From Excoecaria cochinchinensis (taxonomy: Eukaryota > Streptophyta > Magnoliopsida > Malpighiales > Euphorbiaceae): a stretch of DNA of 64,000 nt. The stretch is taken from assembly GCA_947683425.1 (NCBI GenBank), contig CANTUQ010000043.1, positions 5,441,501 through 5,505,500 of the forward strand, written 5' to 3'. Made by a program: the position numbers and the translations under genes. Positions 44,381-56,680 of the stretch are shown piece by piece (positions within the stretch are counted from its first letter, which is position 1; each line of letters opens with the position of its first letter). The notes below the pieces were generated by a model, which was not told where the DNA came from, made no database searches, and saw only the letters and a list, made by a program, of their open reading frames with translations.

Positions 44381-44617
44381 CCTCGATTCAGCAGGTGCTT
44401 AATTTCTTTGAACTGTTTTGATAATTGTGAGAATGTTTTATCCGAATTTGTACCATGATGAGTTAAGGTGAATGCAATTATGTATTATCAAACGTATGAC
44501 TATTTGTGTTCGCATATTCATATTTATATCTAATGTGCATTTCTGATTATGCCATTTGTATGCATTATGCTTGACGACCATTGTGAATGGCCGTTCTTTT
44601 TCATGTGTGTTTCCCCA

Positions 44618-44656
44618 CTAAGCGTTTGTTGCTTAGCACGATGTGTTTACCCGTGC
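44618..44656 (+). promoter_or_regulatory. Paired hairpins before GTGCAGGT
   Basis: CTAAGC-loop-GCTTAG and GCACG-loop-CGTGC, then AGGT, as at 37319. Confidence 0.68.
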
Positions 44657-45067
44657 AGGTGCGGAAGGAGTTTTGCCTTGGGAGGGTCGTCGCAGCCAAG
44701 CCAACACAACAGAGTTTAGTGTAGGACTTGATCTTTTGTAGTTCGATGATTCTTTTTGTATAGAACTCTCTTATGTTAGTTTTGTGATAGCTTCCGCTGC
44801 TGTATCTGTAATTTTGGATATTTAATTATCTTTTGTACCTTTGGGTTGATCAAATAGTAATGTAATGTTTTCCGTTATATTAATTCATGATCAACTTCTT
44901 TCATGAATGATTTTGTAAAGTTTTTATTACCCTGTATTTAAGTATGTATGTTGTGTTTGAATGAATATATGTATTCTGTATCGGTGCGGTGGCACCTTTA
45001 CCCATACGGCATCTCACTCCTTATCGGATGGGATTGCCTACGTATGAGTAGGGGGTGTTACATCTTG

Positions 45068-45300
45068 ACTATTAGGATGACGCTAACCAAGCCGGGTGTT
45101 GTATAAAGAATTCGGCTTCATCTCAGCTTGTGGATTCCTCCTTTTGACCTTTTCTGCCCCTTCTGGCCTAGGTCTTCTGAGCTTCTACTTGACTGGTCAA
45201 TGATCCGTGTATGTTGGAATGGTGTGCTTGATGACTTCATGATCATCTCCCGGCACGTCTTCATAGGTCCAGGAAAGACTTCTTCAGACTTCTTTTTTTT
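45068..45300 (-). pseudogene. pol: Tat-2 reverse transcriptase N-terminal fragment
   Basis: On the - strand: SWTYEDVPGDDHEVIKHTIP then a KLRRPRPE block, the counterpart of the DMPGLD...H and KQKLRR motifs at the start of Tat-type RT. Stops interrupt it. Its continuation lies at 33659-33605 on the other side of the inserted chromovirus. Confidence 0.65.
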
Positions 45301-45540
45301 TCCTTTTTTTTTATTCTCTCAAATTTTATCTCGCTTCAGGAGTCAAATTAGATGCAACCAAGATTACTATTTATTGAAACCGAATGAAATAGTGTTTAAC
45401 CCAATGCCTTAATCATGATTATCATTTATGCTCGATGCGATAAGATATGATAATGCATATATAAAAAAAGCCCATATTATTAAAATAGAAAAGAGAAACA
45501 AGTGCATAGTTTAGGAATACACTTTTAAAAAAAGAAAGGC
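45301..45540. other. No gene; Tat-2 gag-RT gap
   Basis: AT-rich with a TC-rich patch (45286-45320). A protease would be expected here between gag and RT, but none can be seen, so it is probably deleted. Confidence 0.5.
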
Positions 45541-46835
45541 ATTGTAACAACTCTAATTCTTTCTTTCTTCCTCTAGGCCAGGCACCAATTCTTGAATGCG
45601 ATCCCTTAGAGGATGATAATAGTCTATTCTATGCCTTGTGTACTGGTGATACGCACAATATCAGTCTGTTCTGTGCCTAGGCTTTCCTTGACTTGGGGCA
45701 GGCCCAGCTGGCCAGGGTTGTAACTTCCCTTCCTTGATGAGACAAGTGAAGTGCCAAGATAATGGCTTGCCCGAGATAGTGAGGTGTTTGGGAGTCATTC
45801 CAGTGGTTGATACTTCTGCTGCCCCAGTATTTCTCCCATTACCACTGTTGCATCCCTTATTCTTACCCAAGGCCAGGTTTGCAGATTTAGCCATTTTATC
45901 CAGATGCTCAGCCTCAGCTTCGATGGCTATGTCTTTTAGGGACTCCCAGTCCTTCAGCCCCTTCATCTTTAACCCATCCTTCAAATATGGGCTAGCATTC
46001 CTAATAAACAGCCTGAACTGGTCTGGAGTATCCGACTTCTTCTTCATCTCCATTACCCAGTTACTCCATTGGGTTAGGTACTCATGAAATGACTCGTTTG
46101 GCTTTTATTGCAGTAGCTCTAGATCTTTTAGAGTGACCTCCATCCTAGTACTACAGTCGTATTACTGGAGGAACTCCTCCATCAGTAGGTCCCAATCTTC
46201 CTTTATTCTTTGTTCCAGCCCATGATGCCAGTCCACCGCAGGACCTATCAAACTCAAACAGAAATATTCAATCTTCTACCTCTTTGTCAGTGTCGTCCCC
46301 TTCATCACTAGGGAGTATTGCTTAATATGCGCAGTGGGGTCCGATGTGCCATTAAACTTCGGGACATCGGGCATTTTGAAATTTAGAGGGATTAGATCCT
46401 TCCCATCCAGCTCCTTGTCATAGGGGTTCATCCCTTTCCCATCATTAACATCCGAGACATCGCCTCGAACTTCTCTTCCATTTTTCTCCAAATGGCTTCT
46501 TCTATTTGGGGTACTTTCCCTCTAACTAACCAGGGTTTTTCATATTCATCCTCTCCCAAATCATCCTCTACTCCACGGGTTATCTCTCTCCTCTGGGCTC
46601 CCGATATAGTATCCCTTAAGTTCACCGGTGGCGGGCGAATCTCCTCAATTGGGTATTCTCTAGACTCCTCTTGTTCATTTTATCTCATAGGAGGAGCAGT
46701 CGGGTTCTGTGCTGGAGGCTAGTCCATTGTCGTCATCATGGCCATCATTTTGTTCTCAAATTCTTCAAGCCATCTGCCCACTTCTTTGGCAATCATGGCT
46801 CGTGTTGTATCTGCCTCTCTCGATGAATTGGCCAT
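45541..46835 (-). pseudogene. gag: Tat/Ogre-type Gag (Tat-2)
   Basis: On the - strand from ATG at 46835: MANSSREADTTRAMIAKEVG with WLEEFENKMMAMM, stops at about 46720 (TAG) and 46685 (TAA), then ISGAQRREITRGVEDD. A shift near 46440 leads to MPDVPKFNGTSDPTAHIKQY, the Tat Gag signature, and the capsid FCLSLIGPAVDWHHGL, EDWDLLMEEFLQ, FHEYLTQWSN and FRLFIRNASPYLKDGL. After another shift near 45660 YCAYHQYTRHRIDYYHPLRD recalls the zinc-knuckle-like C..H..GH..C motif between Tat Gag and protease, with its last Cys lost. Several stops look like CAG or CAA changed to TAG or TAA. Confidence 0.85.
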
Positions 46836-47875
46836 TTTTGAAGATTTTCTGAATGCCTGTTAATTGCTCTTTGACTTTAATTCTGGATGCTCAATCAAAA
46901 CCCTTCGATAATGAGGCTATCGGAATCCTAACCAACTAGAAAAGTGGTCTTTGATGGCTGAAAGATTAAAGAGTTAGAATGATGCATGAGTAATATGTAA
47001 TGCAACAAATGGTATGCAATGGCTAAAAGAAGTTACAATGATACATGTGAAAACATTTGAAAAACTATACACAGGATGATGTGTACATGTAATAATTATA
47101 TGCAAAAAATAGGATGTATACATAGGGAAGAAATAAAAAATTTTATCTGTGCATAATGACAAGAATATGCAATGCATCATCCACAAATCACATGCAAGCA
47201 CATAGGTCCTTCCAACCTTGTTACTCTCGTACACGAGGTCATAGTCTCTTTCCTAGGTGGGATTGGCCCATGGGTCAACAGGGGACCCGATGGGCGCGTA
47301 TGGTGCACGGTGGGAAACCAGCAGCATAACCTCTCTTAACTAATGCACAGGCTCATGAGTTATGATCATTGTGTATTTAGGCAGTCCGAATAAGTTGATA
47401 TGGGCCTATCAGGGCATGAAAGCCTTTGATTAGGTGACCAATCAAATTATTTGGGTTTGTCCAATACAAAATGATCCATATAGCAAGCAAGGTATTATGG
47501 TTCATACCACCTAGGGGAAGTATCTATTGCCATTAAATGAGCTTTGGCTAGGGTGATGATACTTTAAGTCTACCCAAGCATGGTCCCTGCCAACAGGTCT
47601 ACCTCATCATGAGCGTAACGACCAATCGGGTCTCCATTTAATATACCATGATGGTACGAGGCTTAGGTTGGTGATTATTCTTAACACTTCCCTACATTGA
47701 GTGAACGTAGGGTTGTGCTTCGGGAACGCACCGAGATTGAAAGAGGGACCAAACTAACATAGATCTGAGGCTCTAATGAGAGGCAATGCAGTTTCAAAAA
47801 AGGATGAAATATTTAAATTAAAACTCAATTGTAAGTTTTAACTAAGGTACTTTCGAAGTGAAGTCTCTTTTAAGT
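46836..47875 (-). other. Tat-2 untranslated leader (reverse)
   Basis: The part 47240-47875 is the counterpart of the Tat-1 leader (5452-6061) in reverse. 46836-47240 is A-rich and has no recognisable gene. Confidence 0.7.
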
Positions 47876-47894
47876 GTCCCTAGTGGAGTCGCCA
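47876..47894 (-). promoter_or_regulatory. Tat-2 primer-binding site
   Basis: On the - strand TGGCGACTCCACTAGGGAC, identical to the Tat-1 site, one base after the LTR end. Confidence 0.82.
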
Positions 47895-47895
47895 C

Positions 47896-50152
47896 TGTGA
47901 CGCTCGCCGAACCTCAGGGTGCCCTGAACCGCCCGCTTTTAGGGCTTTCGAGATGAGGTTCATAAAAACTTGTAAGAAATTACAAGTGCATCCATTTTGG
48001 GCAACAAGGAGGTTTCGTGGAGTCCCCACCCAATAGAACATTGGGAAAGGTCGTCTAGCCTCGGTGAGCCTAAGACAGCGCTGCTATGTCCATCATAGGC
48101 AAGCCGGAGGTGTCTTGGAGGCTTCCACCCTAACAATAGGATGGTCCTCTCGCCTCGTGCTTGGGCAAACCAAAGGTATCTTAGAGGATTTCTCCCTAAT
48201 AGAACATTAGGATGGCCCTCTTGCCTCGTGGCACCTAGGACTGTGCAAGTTTGAGCCTTTTTTACGGAACACAAGAGGTATCTTGGAGGCCCCATCCCAA
48301 TTGAACATTGAGATGGCCCTCTCGCCTCATTGAGCCCAAAGACCAGAGAAGGTTCGAGACTTCCCATTTATTCATACATTGGTTAATTTTATAATTGAGC
48401 TTTGAACTTAGCGTTTCATTCCTTTTCTCATTCAATTAGGTGCAGTTTAATTAAAGTGCAAATTATCCATCTAAGGGAAATAATAAATAAAAGCAGCATT
48501 AAAATAAATTATCTAAAGATAGATTACAACAAAACTAGGGGTGGAATACAACCCCCATTGTAAATAAAATACAAAGCATGCAAAAAATGAGATATACATT
48601 AAGGGTGAGGACATTGGTCCTCGCATACATATTTATTACAAAATAATTTTTTGAAGTGTCGGTTTTATTTGCTGAAAAAATAGGACATTGGTCCTCAATT
48701 TATAAAAGATCCCAATTTAATTAATAAAAAACATTTAATAATTTTTATATTAGCGGGATTAAAATAATATTTATAATAAATTGGAAATGAAGATAAACTA
48801 AAAGGTGATGGGGTAAAGAAAATGAACCAAATTGGTGTCCCTGAATTATCCTAGCGGGCTCCCCTTCTCAGCGCCCCATATTTAGTGAAAATAAATAAGC
48901 TCACAAAAAAACAAACAACATGTGAGTGGGATAATGAAATAAAAGGAAATATTAAAAATAAAATAAATAAGCAATAGATATAAATATCTATATGTTGATG
49001 AAATAATTATGAATAAATAAAATAAGAAAATAAAAGAAAAGTAAGATTGGGCTCAGAATATTTACCCTCAGAATTCGTGCTCGATGAAGGGAAAATATGA
49101 TTGATTTCCTTGGTTTGATCCGCAAAATTAAAGTTGAAAATGAAAAAGTCAGAGTTTTATTCCAAGAAAGAAAACTGCTTAAAAATGAAGAATGAAAGAA
49201 AATAACAACTCAAGAACAAAGAATTATTTTCTTTGTCTCAAGAAAGATTATTTTATTAAAAACTGATTTGAGAAATTTATTTGAAGAAGAAATTTCATAA
49301 AAAAGTAGAGAGAATTTTGTTGAAAAAGAAAGAATGAAAAGTAAGAAATCCGACCTCCTTCCCTCGATCCTTAGCCTCCTATTTATAGGTAAATGAGGAT
49401 GAAGATAAAAAATTTAAATCTTTTTGAAATTTAAAATTCAAAAGCAAATCTTTTTAAAATTTAAATTTAAAAATCAAATCCTTTTCAAAATTTGAATTTA
49501 AAAACAAAATCCTTTTTAAAATCTGAATTTAGAAACAAAATCCTTTAAAGATATATATCAAATCCATTTGAATTCAAACCTGATTTTAGAAAATAAAATC
49601 AATTATTTTTAAATTCAAATTAGATTTAAGGATAAAATCAAATCCTTTTGAATTCAAATTAGAATTTAAAAGATAAAATTAAATCCTTGACATTTATCTT
49701 AAGGATAAATAAAATTAAATTAAAAAATTAATTTATTAATTTTAAAAACTGAAAAATATATAAAAATACCAAAAATGGGATAAAAAACGGATCTTTAGGT
49801 CAAAAAATCAAAAAAAACTGAAATTGGGCAAAAAATGGGCGTTTGCAGCGGGACAAGTGCGACCGATGCCTGTCGACACGCTCACGGTTGCGCACGCACG
49901 CAGTTCCCGCGCGTCGACATTTACGGAATAATTTTTTTTTAATTTTAAATTTAGCTAAAAAATACTATAATTTCTAAACCCCATTTTTTAAATTTAATTT
50001 TCAAAATATTTTTTTATTTTTATTTTTTTTTCACTCTAAAATGCAAAATTTGAAAAGGAAATCATTATTTTTAACCTTTTTTGCTTGTGAACAGGCATCT
50101 TATCATCATTGGGTAAGTCCGATCTGGGCTACCTCAAGACCCAGTGTCTACA
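47896..50152 (-). mobile_element. Tat-2 LTR (reverse)
   Basis: On the - strand starts TGTAGACACTGGGTCTTGAGG at 50152 and ends TCACA at 47896, 2257 bp. Contains a CpG-rich block at about 49845-49925 (GTCGACACGCTCACG, CGCGCGTCGACATT) and very A-rich stretches. Inserted into the RT of the chromovirus that begins at 50153. The ORF 47960-48367 is a repeat artefact. Confidence 0.85.
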
Positions 50153-52703
50153 GGCAGGTGTGTTTTCTAAGATCGACCTACGGTCGTGGTATTACCAGTT
50201 GCAAGTAAAGAAAGAGGACATACCTAAGACTGTATTCAGGACTCGCTATGGACATTATGAATTCTTAGTTATGCCATTCGGGTTGACTAATGCACCTGTT
50301 GCATTTATGGACTTAATGAATAGGGTGTTCAGACCATATTTGGATCAGTTTATGGTGGTATTTATCGACATCATTTTGGTCTATTCGAGAAATAAGGAAG
50401 AACATGCACAACATTTGAGAATTGTGCTTTAGACATTATGGGAACATCAGTTATATGCCAAGTTGAGTAAGTGTGAGTTATGGTTGTGAGAGGTATCTTT
50501 TATGGGCCATGTGATAACCTCTGAAGGTATTAAGGTGGATCCAGCGAAGATTGAAGCCATTGTGAATTGGAAACCACCTAGGAATGTGCTAGAAATTCGC
50601 AGCTTCCTAGGGTTAGCTGGGTATTATAGAAGATTTGTTAAAGGGTTTTCGGTGATAGCTTCGCCTTTGACAAGGTTTCTTCGAAAAGGAGTTAAATTTG
50701 AGTGGTCAGAAAAGTGTCAAGCGAGTTTTGATCAGCTGAAAAGGATGTTAGTGGAAGCACCGATCCTCCCACAGCCTATCTCTGGTAAAGAATGTGTTTT
50801 ATACAGTGATGCTTCTGGTATAGGTTTGGGTTGTGTGTTAATACAAGATGGGAAGGTAGTAGCTTATGCCTCCAGGCAACTGAAACCGCATCAGCAAAAT
50901 TACTCGACTCATGATTTGGAACTGGCGGCAGTAGTGTTCGCTTTAAAGATTTGGCGACATTACTTGTATGGTGAGAGATGTAAAATTTACACTGACCATA
51001 AAAGCTTGAAATATTTGTTAACCTAGAAAGAATTGAACTTGAGACAGTATATATGGCTTGAGTTGTTTAAAGATTATGACTGTATTGTGGATTATCATCC
51101 GGGTAAAGCTAATGTAGTGGCTAATGCGTTAAGTAGAAAATATGTTTCAGCATTACAGCTAAGATCAGTGAGTTGGAGAATTACTCCCGATGGAGCATTG
51201 CTAGCTCAACTGAAAGCAAGACCGGTATTAAAGGATGAATTGTTAGTTGCACAAAGGAATGATTTTAGTTTGCAACAGACTATATGGCCAGTTAGAGATG
51301 GTGACAAGACTGACTATTCAGTGGATGAGAATGGACTGTTACTTTATAAGAATCAAGTGTGTATGGCAAGTGACAAAGAGTTGAGGAAGAGATTGATATA
51401 TGAGGGCCATTATACTGTTTTTACTATGCATCCAGGGGTGAACAAAATGTATCAGGATTTGAAGCAATTGTATTGGTGGCCAAGTATGAAGAAGGATATT
51501 ATAGACTATGTGTCTAAGTGTTTGACATGTCAGTAGATGAAGGAAGAACACCAGGTTTCGCATGGGTTATTGAATCCTCTCTCCATCCCACAATGGAAAT
51601 GGGACAATATTACTATGGATTTTGTTTTTGGATTGCCTTTGACTTCAAAGCAACAAGATGCAGTGTGGGTAATAGTGGATAGATTTTCAAAATCAGCTCA
51701 TTTTATACGAGTTCGAATGGATTATTCAATGGATCGGTTAGCTGAATTGTATGTGAAAGAGATTGTTTGACTGCATGGGGTACCTTTATCTATTATTTCT
51801 GACAAAGAACCAAGGTTCACCTCAAAGTTTTGGAAGAGTTTACAGGCTGCATTTGGTACAAAATTGAATTTCAGTACTGCATTTCATCTGCAGACCGATG
51901 GACAATCAGAAAGGGTTATTCAAGTATTGGAAGACTTAATGCGAGCATGTGTTTTGGACTTTTCAAAGAGTTGGGATAAGTATCTTCCACTCATGGAATT
52001 TGCTTATAACAATAGTTATCAGACAAGTGTTGGCATGACACCATATGAAGTCTTATATGGAAGAAAGTGTCGTACGCCGATTTGCTGGAAAGAATTGGGT
52101 GAACACAGGATGGTTAGACTAGAATTGGTACAAGATACTGAAGAGAAAGCAAAGCTTATACAGCAGCGATTGAAAATAGCCAGTGACAGATAGAAGTCTT
52201 ACGCGGATTTGAAAAGAAGGGACATTGAATTTGAAGTAGGTGACAAAGTGTTTTTAAAAGTGTCTCCTTGGAGGAAGGTATTGAGGTTTGGCAAGAAAGG
52301 AAAATTGAGTCCAAGGTTCATTGGACCATATGAACTGTTAGATAGAGTTGGTTCAATGACTTATCGCTTGGCATTGCCTTCGACTTTATCTAAGCTTCAT
52401 GATGTCTTTCATGTGTCCATGTTGAGAAGGTGCCGATCGGATGAATCTCAAGTGTTACCTGTGCAAGAAGTGGAAGTTAAGTCAGATTTTACTTATGATG
52501 AGAACCCGAAGGCAATCCTAGCAAGAGAAGTAAGGCAGCTTTGCAAAAAACAAATTCCACTTGTTAAAGTGCTTTGGCAACACCATGGAGTAAAAGAGGC
52601 AACATGGGAGCCTGAAGCTGCTACGCGCGATCAGCATCCTCACTTATTTAACTCAAGTATGAATTTTACAGTTGAAATTCTTTTTAGGAGGGGAGAGTTG
52701 TAA
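50153..52703 (+). pseudogene. pol: Chromovirus pol fragment: RT, RNase H, integrase, chromodomain
   Basis: One continuous frame from 50154 to a TAA at 52701 with six stops and no shift. It begins inside RT at AGVFSKIDLRSWYYQL because the Tat-2 LTR cut off the rest. Motifs: MPFGLTNAPVAFMDLMNRVF, the active site mutated to FIDIILVY (second catalytic Asp lost), SFLGLAGYYRRFVKGF, RNase H VLYSDASGIGLGCVLIQ and YTDHKSLKYLL, integrase zinc FTMHPG and CLTCQ, core MDFVFGLP, SDKEPRFTSKFW and TDGQSERVIQ, C-terminal GPYELLDRVGSMTYRLALPS and the chromodomain-like AILAREVRQLCKKQ with HHGVKEATWEPE. It is the closest relative in the window of the pol at 39481-42509. Confidence 0.95.
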
Positions 52704-53736
52704 TGGCCGAAAATGTACCGTAGTTTTAAATGTTTTAACTAGGGGTGTGTGTGAATTGATTGTGTGATTTGGGACTTGATTGTAATAAAAGTAAGGACCT
52801 AATTGAGAAACCAAAGGAAGTTAAGTGGCTAAGCTGCAAGTTTTGCATGGTTAAAGTTGATTGAGGATTAGTTAACTTAATTTTCAGTTAATTAGGTAAA
52901 GTGGAGGGCAGACTTTGAGGTGGATTACGTGTGGCATTTCCTTATGCTGCCACCGCCTCTAAGTGCATGCATATAAATTGATTTGAAGAGAGAGAAGGGC
53001 CACTAATTGCATGTTTCAGCCATTTCTATATCTTCTTCTTTCTTCCATTTCTGTGAGGTTCCTTAGAGTTCTCATATTGATTCTATGCAGATTGCTAAGT
53101 GGAATAAGAATTAAATTGATAAGATTGAAAGGTAAGTGGTCAATTACTTGTTCTACCTTCTTCTCCTTCTAGTTTTGGTTTGATTTGGATTGAGGATTGA
53201 TGATTGTGTCCAATTCTGGAAATTGGAATGGTTTGTAGAGCAAGGTCTAAAGAAGGACAAGGGAAAGGCGAAAATCAGAGAAGCTAGTGCTCAATGAACG
53301 TTAGGAGCATAGACGATGAGGTTTGGGAACTAACCCTATGAGTGTATTGCCATATTTTGTATTTGCTTGTATAATTTGACCAAGCATGAATTAAATAGTT
53401 TTAGGAATCCTTAATGATGTGAATGAACAAGTTGATTAGGCTTAATAGGTTATGAAACCAATGTTGTGTTCATGACAATTTAAGTGGAATGTTAAGTATT
53501 GAGCTATGTAGTGTGCTATGTGAATGGTGTGAAAGTGATTGTGATTTGTGTACAATTGAGTGTGAATGGCTTAATGGAAATCAAGCATGTGTTGATTGTT
53601 ATTGTGGTTAAATGAATTGGTTTGAATGACAAAAAGGAAAATGAGTTTTGAGGTCTTAAAAGTGATACGAGAGTTGAGATAGGGAGCACAACTGTGTTTT
53701 GGTAAAACGCAGCTGTATTATAGTGTTTATGCATAG

Positions 53737-54070
53737 GTCACGGTGACAACCAAAGAGATTGCCAACATGAGGTATGCAGGAACTACATTCTGCCTGGCTG
53801 AGTTTGGCATGTCACGGAGACAACCAAAATGGTTGTGATCGTGAGGTGCCAAAGTGTGCATTCTGCCCACAAGTGTGTAGTATCTCACAGTGGCAACCAA
53901 ATTGGTTGTGACTATGAGATATCACATTTTGCATTCTATTTTGAGAGTGCTCGGTATGTCATGACGGCAATTAAATTGGTTGTGACCATGAGGTACCTTG
54001 GCCTGCATTCTGTTTTGAAAGACCTCAGTATGTCACGGTGACAACCAAATTGGTTGTGACCGTGAGGTAC
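53737..54070. repeat. Palindrome array, five units, 73-74 bp period
   Basis: Units start at 53738, 53812, 53885, 53959 and 54033: TCACGGTGACAACCAA-like arm, then TTGGTTGTGACCGTGA-like arm. Spacers again hold CATTCTG and TATG or CATG before the unit. Several units are decayed by C to T or G to A changes. Confidence 0.88.
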
Positions 54071-54401
54071 CCTGTTTTAGCAAGTAACCTTTATTTATTT
54101 TGGCTTGTTAATTGTGTGGCTTTTAATCAAGCTTGAGGCCATTTATATGAGCATTTTATGAAGACCAAATGAAGCAAATATACATGTAAATATGATGATT
54201 AAGAATGCTAATACATGTTGGTTAATGACTTAATTGCAAGATTATCCAAGAGTTGTAAGATGAATAAAAGAATAATGTGGGTTGTTAATGTGTTTTTCAT
54301 GTGCAAAGTGAAGAATTTGGTATTTGTTTGTGTATGCACTATTGAATTTAATAACTATGAAATCAATAATGGAACTAATCAATTTTAGCTTGCGAGTCAA
54401 T

Positions 54402-54622
54402 TAGTGGATAGTTAGGCATGCCTATAGGGTCAAGTGCTACAGCCCAATGAGTTCGATTCCTCTGGAATCACAATGCGAAATAAATCCTTGCTAGATTCTT
54501 TAATGTGGAATATTGATCTTATTGAGTTACTGTACCTTAGGGTGCAAATGTGTATATGTGTATCCACGGATAGAATGAAATTATAGGACATCAGGGGTAC
54601 TAATGTGATACCCGTTATCCGC
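54402..54622 (+). promoter_or_regulatory. Conserved LTR hairpin-chain core (divergent copy)
   Basis: TAGTGGATA pairs with TATCCGC through a G-U pair. Inner stems have changed together: GATTC-CTCTG-GAATC here against GGTTC-CTCGC-GAACC elsewhere, and GGG...CCC against AGAG...CTCT. Confidence 0.68.
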
Positions 54623-54924
54623 GTCTTTGAGTTGCAGGCAAACCTAATTGTAAAGATAAAGATAAACTTAATGGTTAAGATAATGTATGAATGCTTTGTT
54701 TAGACGAATCTATGTCTACCTATGAATGCTTTTCAGACATGTGATTAAGTAGTTGTATTTGCCAATCAATGCATGCTCTATTAAAATGTAAACTGGTGAC
54801 AATGCTAAGAGTATAGTGATACATAAATGTTCTAGACTTGTAGGCCTGAGCATGATTCTAGTATGATGCATGGGTGATATTAACGCTATGATTGAGCTTG
54901 CATGTTATATATATGTGTTCCCCA

Positions 54925-54964
54925 CTAAGCATTATCACTTAGCACGGGTTCTTTCTGATCCGTG
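54925..54964 (+). promoter_or_regulatory. Paired hairpins before GTGTAGGT
   Basis: CTAAG-CATTATCA-CTTAG then GCACGG-loop-CCGTGT, followed by AGGT. A diverged copy that keeps pairing. Confidence 0.65.
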
Positions 54965-55398
54965 TAGGTTCGGACGCGAGGTGATTTTGGAAGGACGAAT
55001 CCGCGTTATCAACGGTCAACACTAGGACTATATCCTTAGTGTAGGTTTTGGGGTTTAACTATGTGTTTGTTTAAGATATGTAAGATGTTATCTTTGGCAT
55101 TAGAAAGATGTAAAGCTGCTATAAATAAATATTGTAAACCTAATGAAGGCCTGTATATATATATGTAAGTATGTGAATATGTTGGATGGCAAGAGAACTT
55201 ATGATATATGATGCATAAAAATGTGTGCTTAATGATGAAATTTTATTATTCGTATTGTTGGCATGAAATTGTGATAATAAAGCATGCATGTGTATCTATG
55301 TAACGGATTGTGAAATGTGACTGTGTCTGTGTAACATCCATTTCTGACTGGATTAGCGGAGCTAATCTAGCGGTCGAAAATGGGTGTTATGGTGGGAG

Positions 55399-55620
55399 AG
55401 CCCGTTGCTCGTGCGAGAGGCCCGTCTCTCGTGACGAGCGCCGGCTGTCGCTCGGGAAGGGAGCCCGTTGCTCGCGCGAGAGGCCCATCTCTCGTGACGA
55501 GCGTTGGCTGTCACTCGAGAAGGGAGCCCGTTGCTCGCCTGAACGAGGCCTGTCACTCGGGAATAGAGCCCGTCACTCACCTGAGCGGCGCCCTCTCCTC
55601 ACGAGAGACGGCCATCTCTC
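55399..55620 (+). repeat. 63-bp CpG-rich tandem repeats
   Basis: Units start with AGCCCGTTGCTCG at 55399, 55462 and 55525 and, diverged, AGCCCGTCACTCA at 55567. Each contains CTCTCGTGACGAGCG, itself partly palindromic. Confidence 0.88.
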
Positions 55621-56451
55621 ATCTCCGTGCCACGTGTAGGGCCCGTCAGCCAAATGACTGCTGGTACCCCCACAACCGATGCCCGTTGGTCATCCACGGG
55701 CAGCCCGTCGGTCAGTAATCTAGTCGTTTAAACTTCAGGATTCTCCAAATTTTGAAGGATTTGACAAAATATATTTTAAATCTTTTAAAATTTCCAAAAA
55801 TTTTTCAAATATTTTTAAATATTAGATTTGATTTTGGGAATATTCTGAAGATCATTCGGTTTTGATTTGATTTCGGAATATCCTCTTCAAATTTAAATTT
55901 AAAATTTAAATTTATTTGAGATATCTTCCAAAACCTATAAATAGGCGAAGGAAGTTCCTTATTGGGGATTGAGAAAATTTCGATTTTTGAAAAATTAGAT
56001 TAAGAAAGGTTACTTTAAAGATTTTCTCACGAGATTTTTCAATTTTCTTCAAAAAATGCTTTTGTCAAATACTTTATGAATCAAAGCTGAGTCGAGGAAA
56101 CGACATTCATTCATTTTTCATCGATTTAGCTATTTTCAACACTCGAAGTGCTATAATACCGAGAAAGAGAAAGCAATTTTCTTCTCTTAGTTTACTTTTT
56201 TTCTTTCGCAATACGAATTTTGCGATTAAAGATTTTTCAAAATCATGCAATCGCGAAACGATCCTTATAAAACTCGAGGAATTGACATCACATGACGTTC
56301 ACCTTCACAAGGTAAAAATCCGAGAGTAAACATTCTGGATCCATCATCTTGAATTTATTTATTTTACAGTGATTTATTGAATAAAAATCCTATTTTATTC
56401 AAATCAAAATAACAAAACCATTTGATTTTTCTTTTATTTTGGAACAGGGGT

Positions 56452-56680
56452 GACTGACGGGCTCGAGCAACCACCGACGTCCGTCGCTCAAGTGAGCGAC
56501 GGGCCGTCGATGAATGTCATCCTATCCCGCCGATCAGCCCAAAAGCACGAGTGACCGATGGACAGAAACAACCACCGACGCCCGTCGCTCAAGCAAGCGA
56601 CGGGCCGTCGATGGCTGTCATCTTAGCCCGCTGGTCATGCCCCAGGGATGCCCGTCGCTCACGCGCCTTGGGCCGTCTCT
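56452..56680 (+). repeat. CpG-rich GACGGGC/GCCCGTC block
   Basis: ACCGACGTCCGTCGCTCAAG and ACCGACGCCCGTCGCTCAAG are about 110 bp apart, each followed by GCGACGGGCCGTCGATG. These are inverted words in the same style as 20770-20930. Confidence 0.85.

Larger units (their letters stand above)
33660..45062 (+). mobile_element. Tekay/Del-like chromovirus, complete structure, decayed
   Basis: LTRs at 33660-37763 (with a nested solo LTR) and 42510-45062, target duplication TCTTG at 33655-33659 and 45063-45067. Primer site for initiator-Met tRNA, gag with zinc knuckles, protease, RT, RNase H, integrase with a chromodomain-like tail, and a polypurine tract. The LTRs are about 2.55 kb each once the insert is removed. 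The element sits inside the RT of Tat-2. All coding parts carry stops or shifts. Confidence 0.95.
42510..45062 (+). mobile_element. Chromovirus 3' LTR
   Basis: 2553 bp, starting TGTCACACCCTG and ending GTAGGGGGTGTTACA, followed by target duplication TCTTG. Nearly collinear with the 5' LTR except in the TCGCGA array, where both copies carry private insertions or losses. Confidence 0.94.
52699..55329 (+). mobile_element. Chromovirus 3' LTR of the 50-kb element
   Basis: Starts TGTAATGGCCGAAAATG directly after the purine tract AGGAGGGGAGAGT and overlaps the pol stop. It contains the palindrome array, hairpin-chain core and paired hairpins in the same order as other LTRs here. The right end is uncertain: no ...GTGTTACA terminus was seen and a Tat LTR appears to start at 55330. 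Confidence 0.75.

Noticed and set aside
50109..50152. N-terminal extension of the pol ORF at 50109
   Set aside because: These bases belong to the start of the reverse Tat-2 LTR; real pol sequence begins at 50153.
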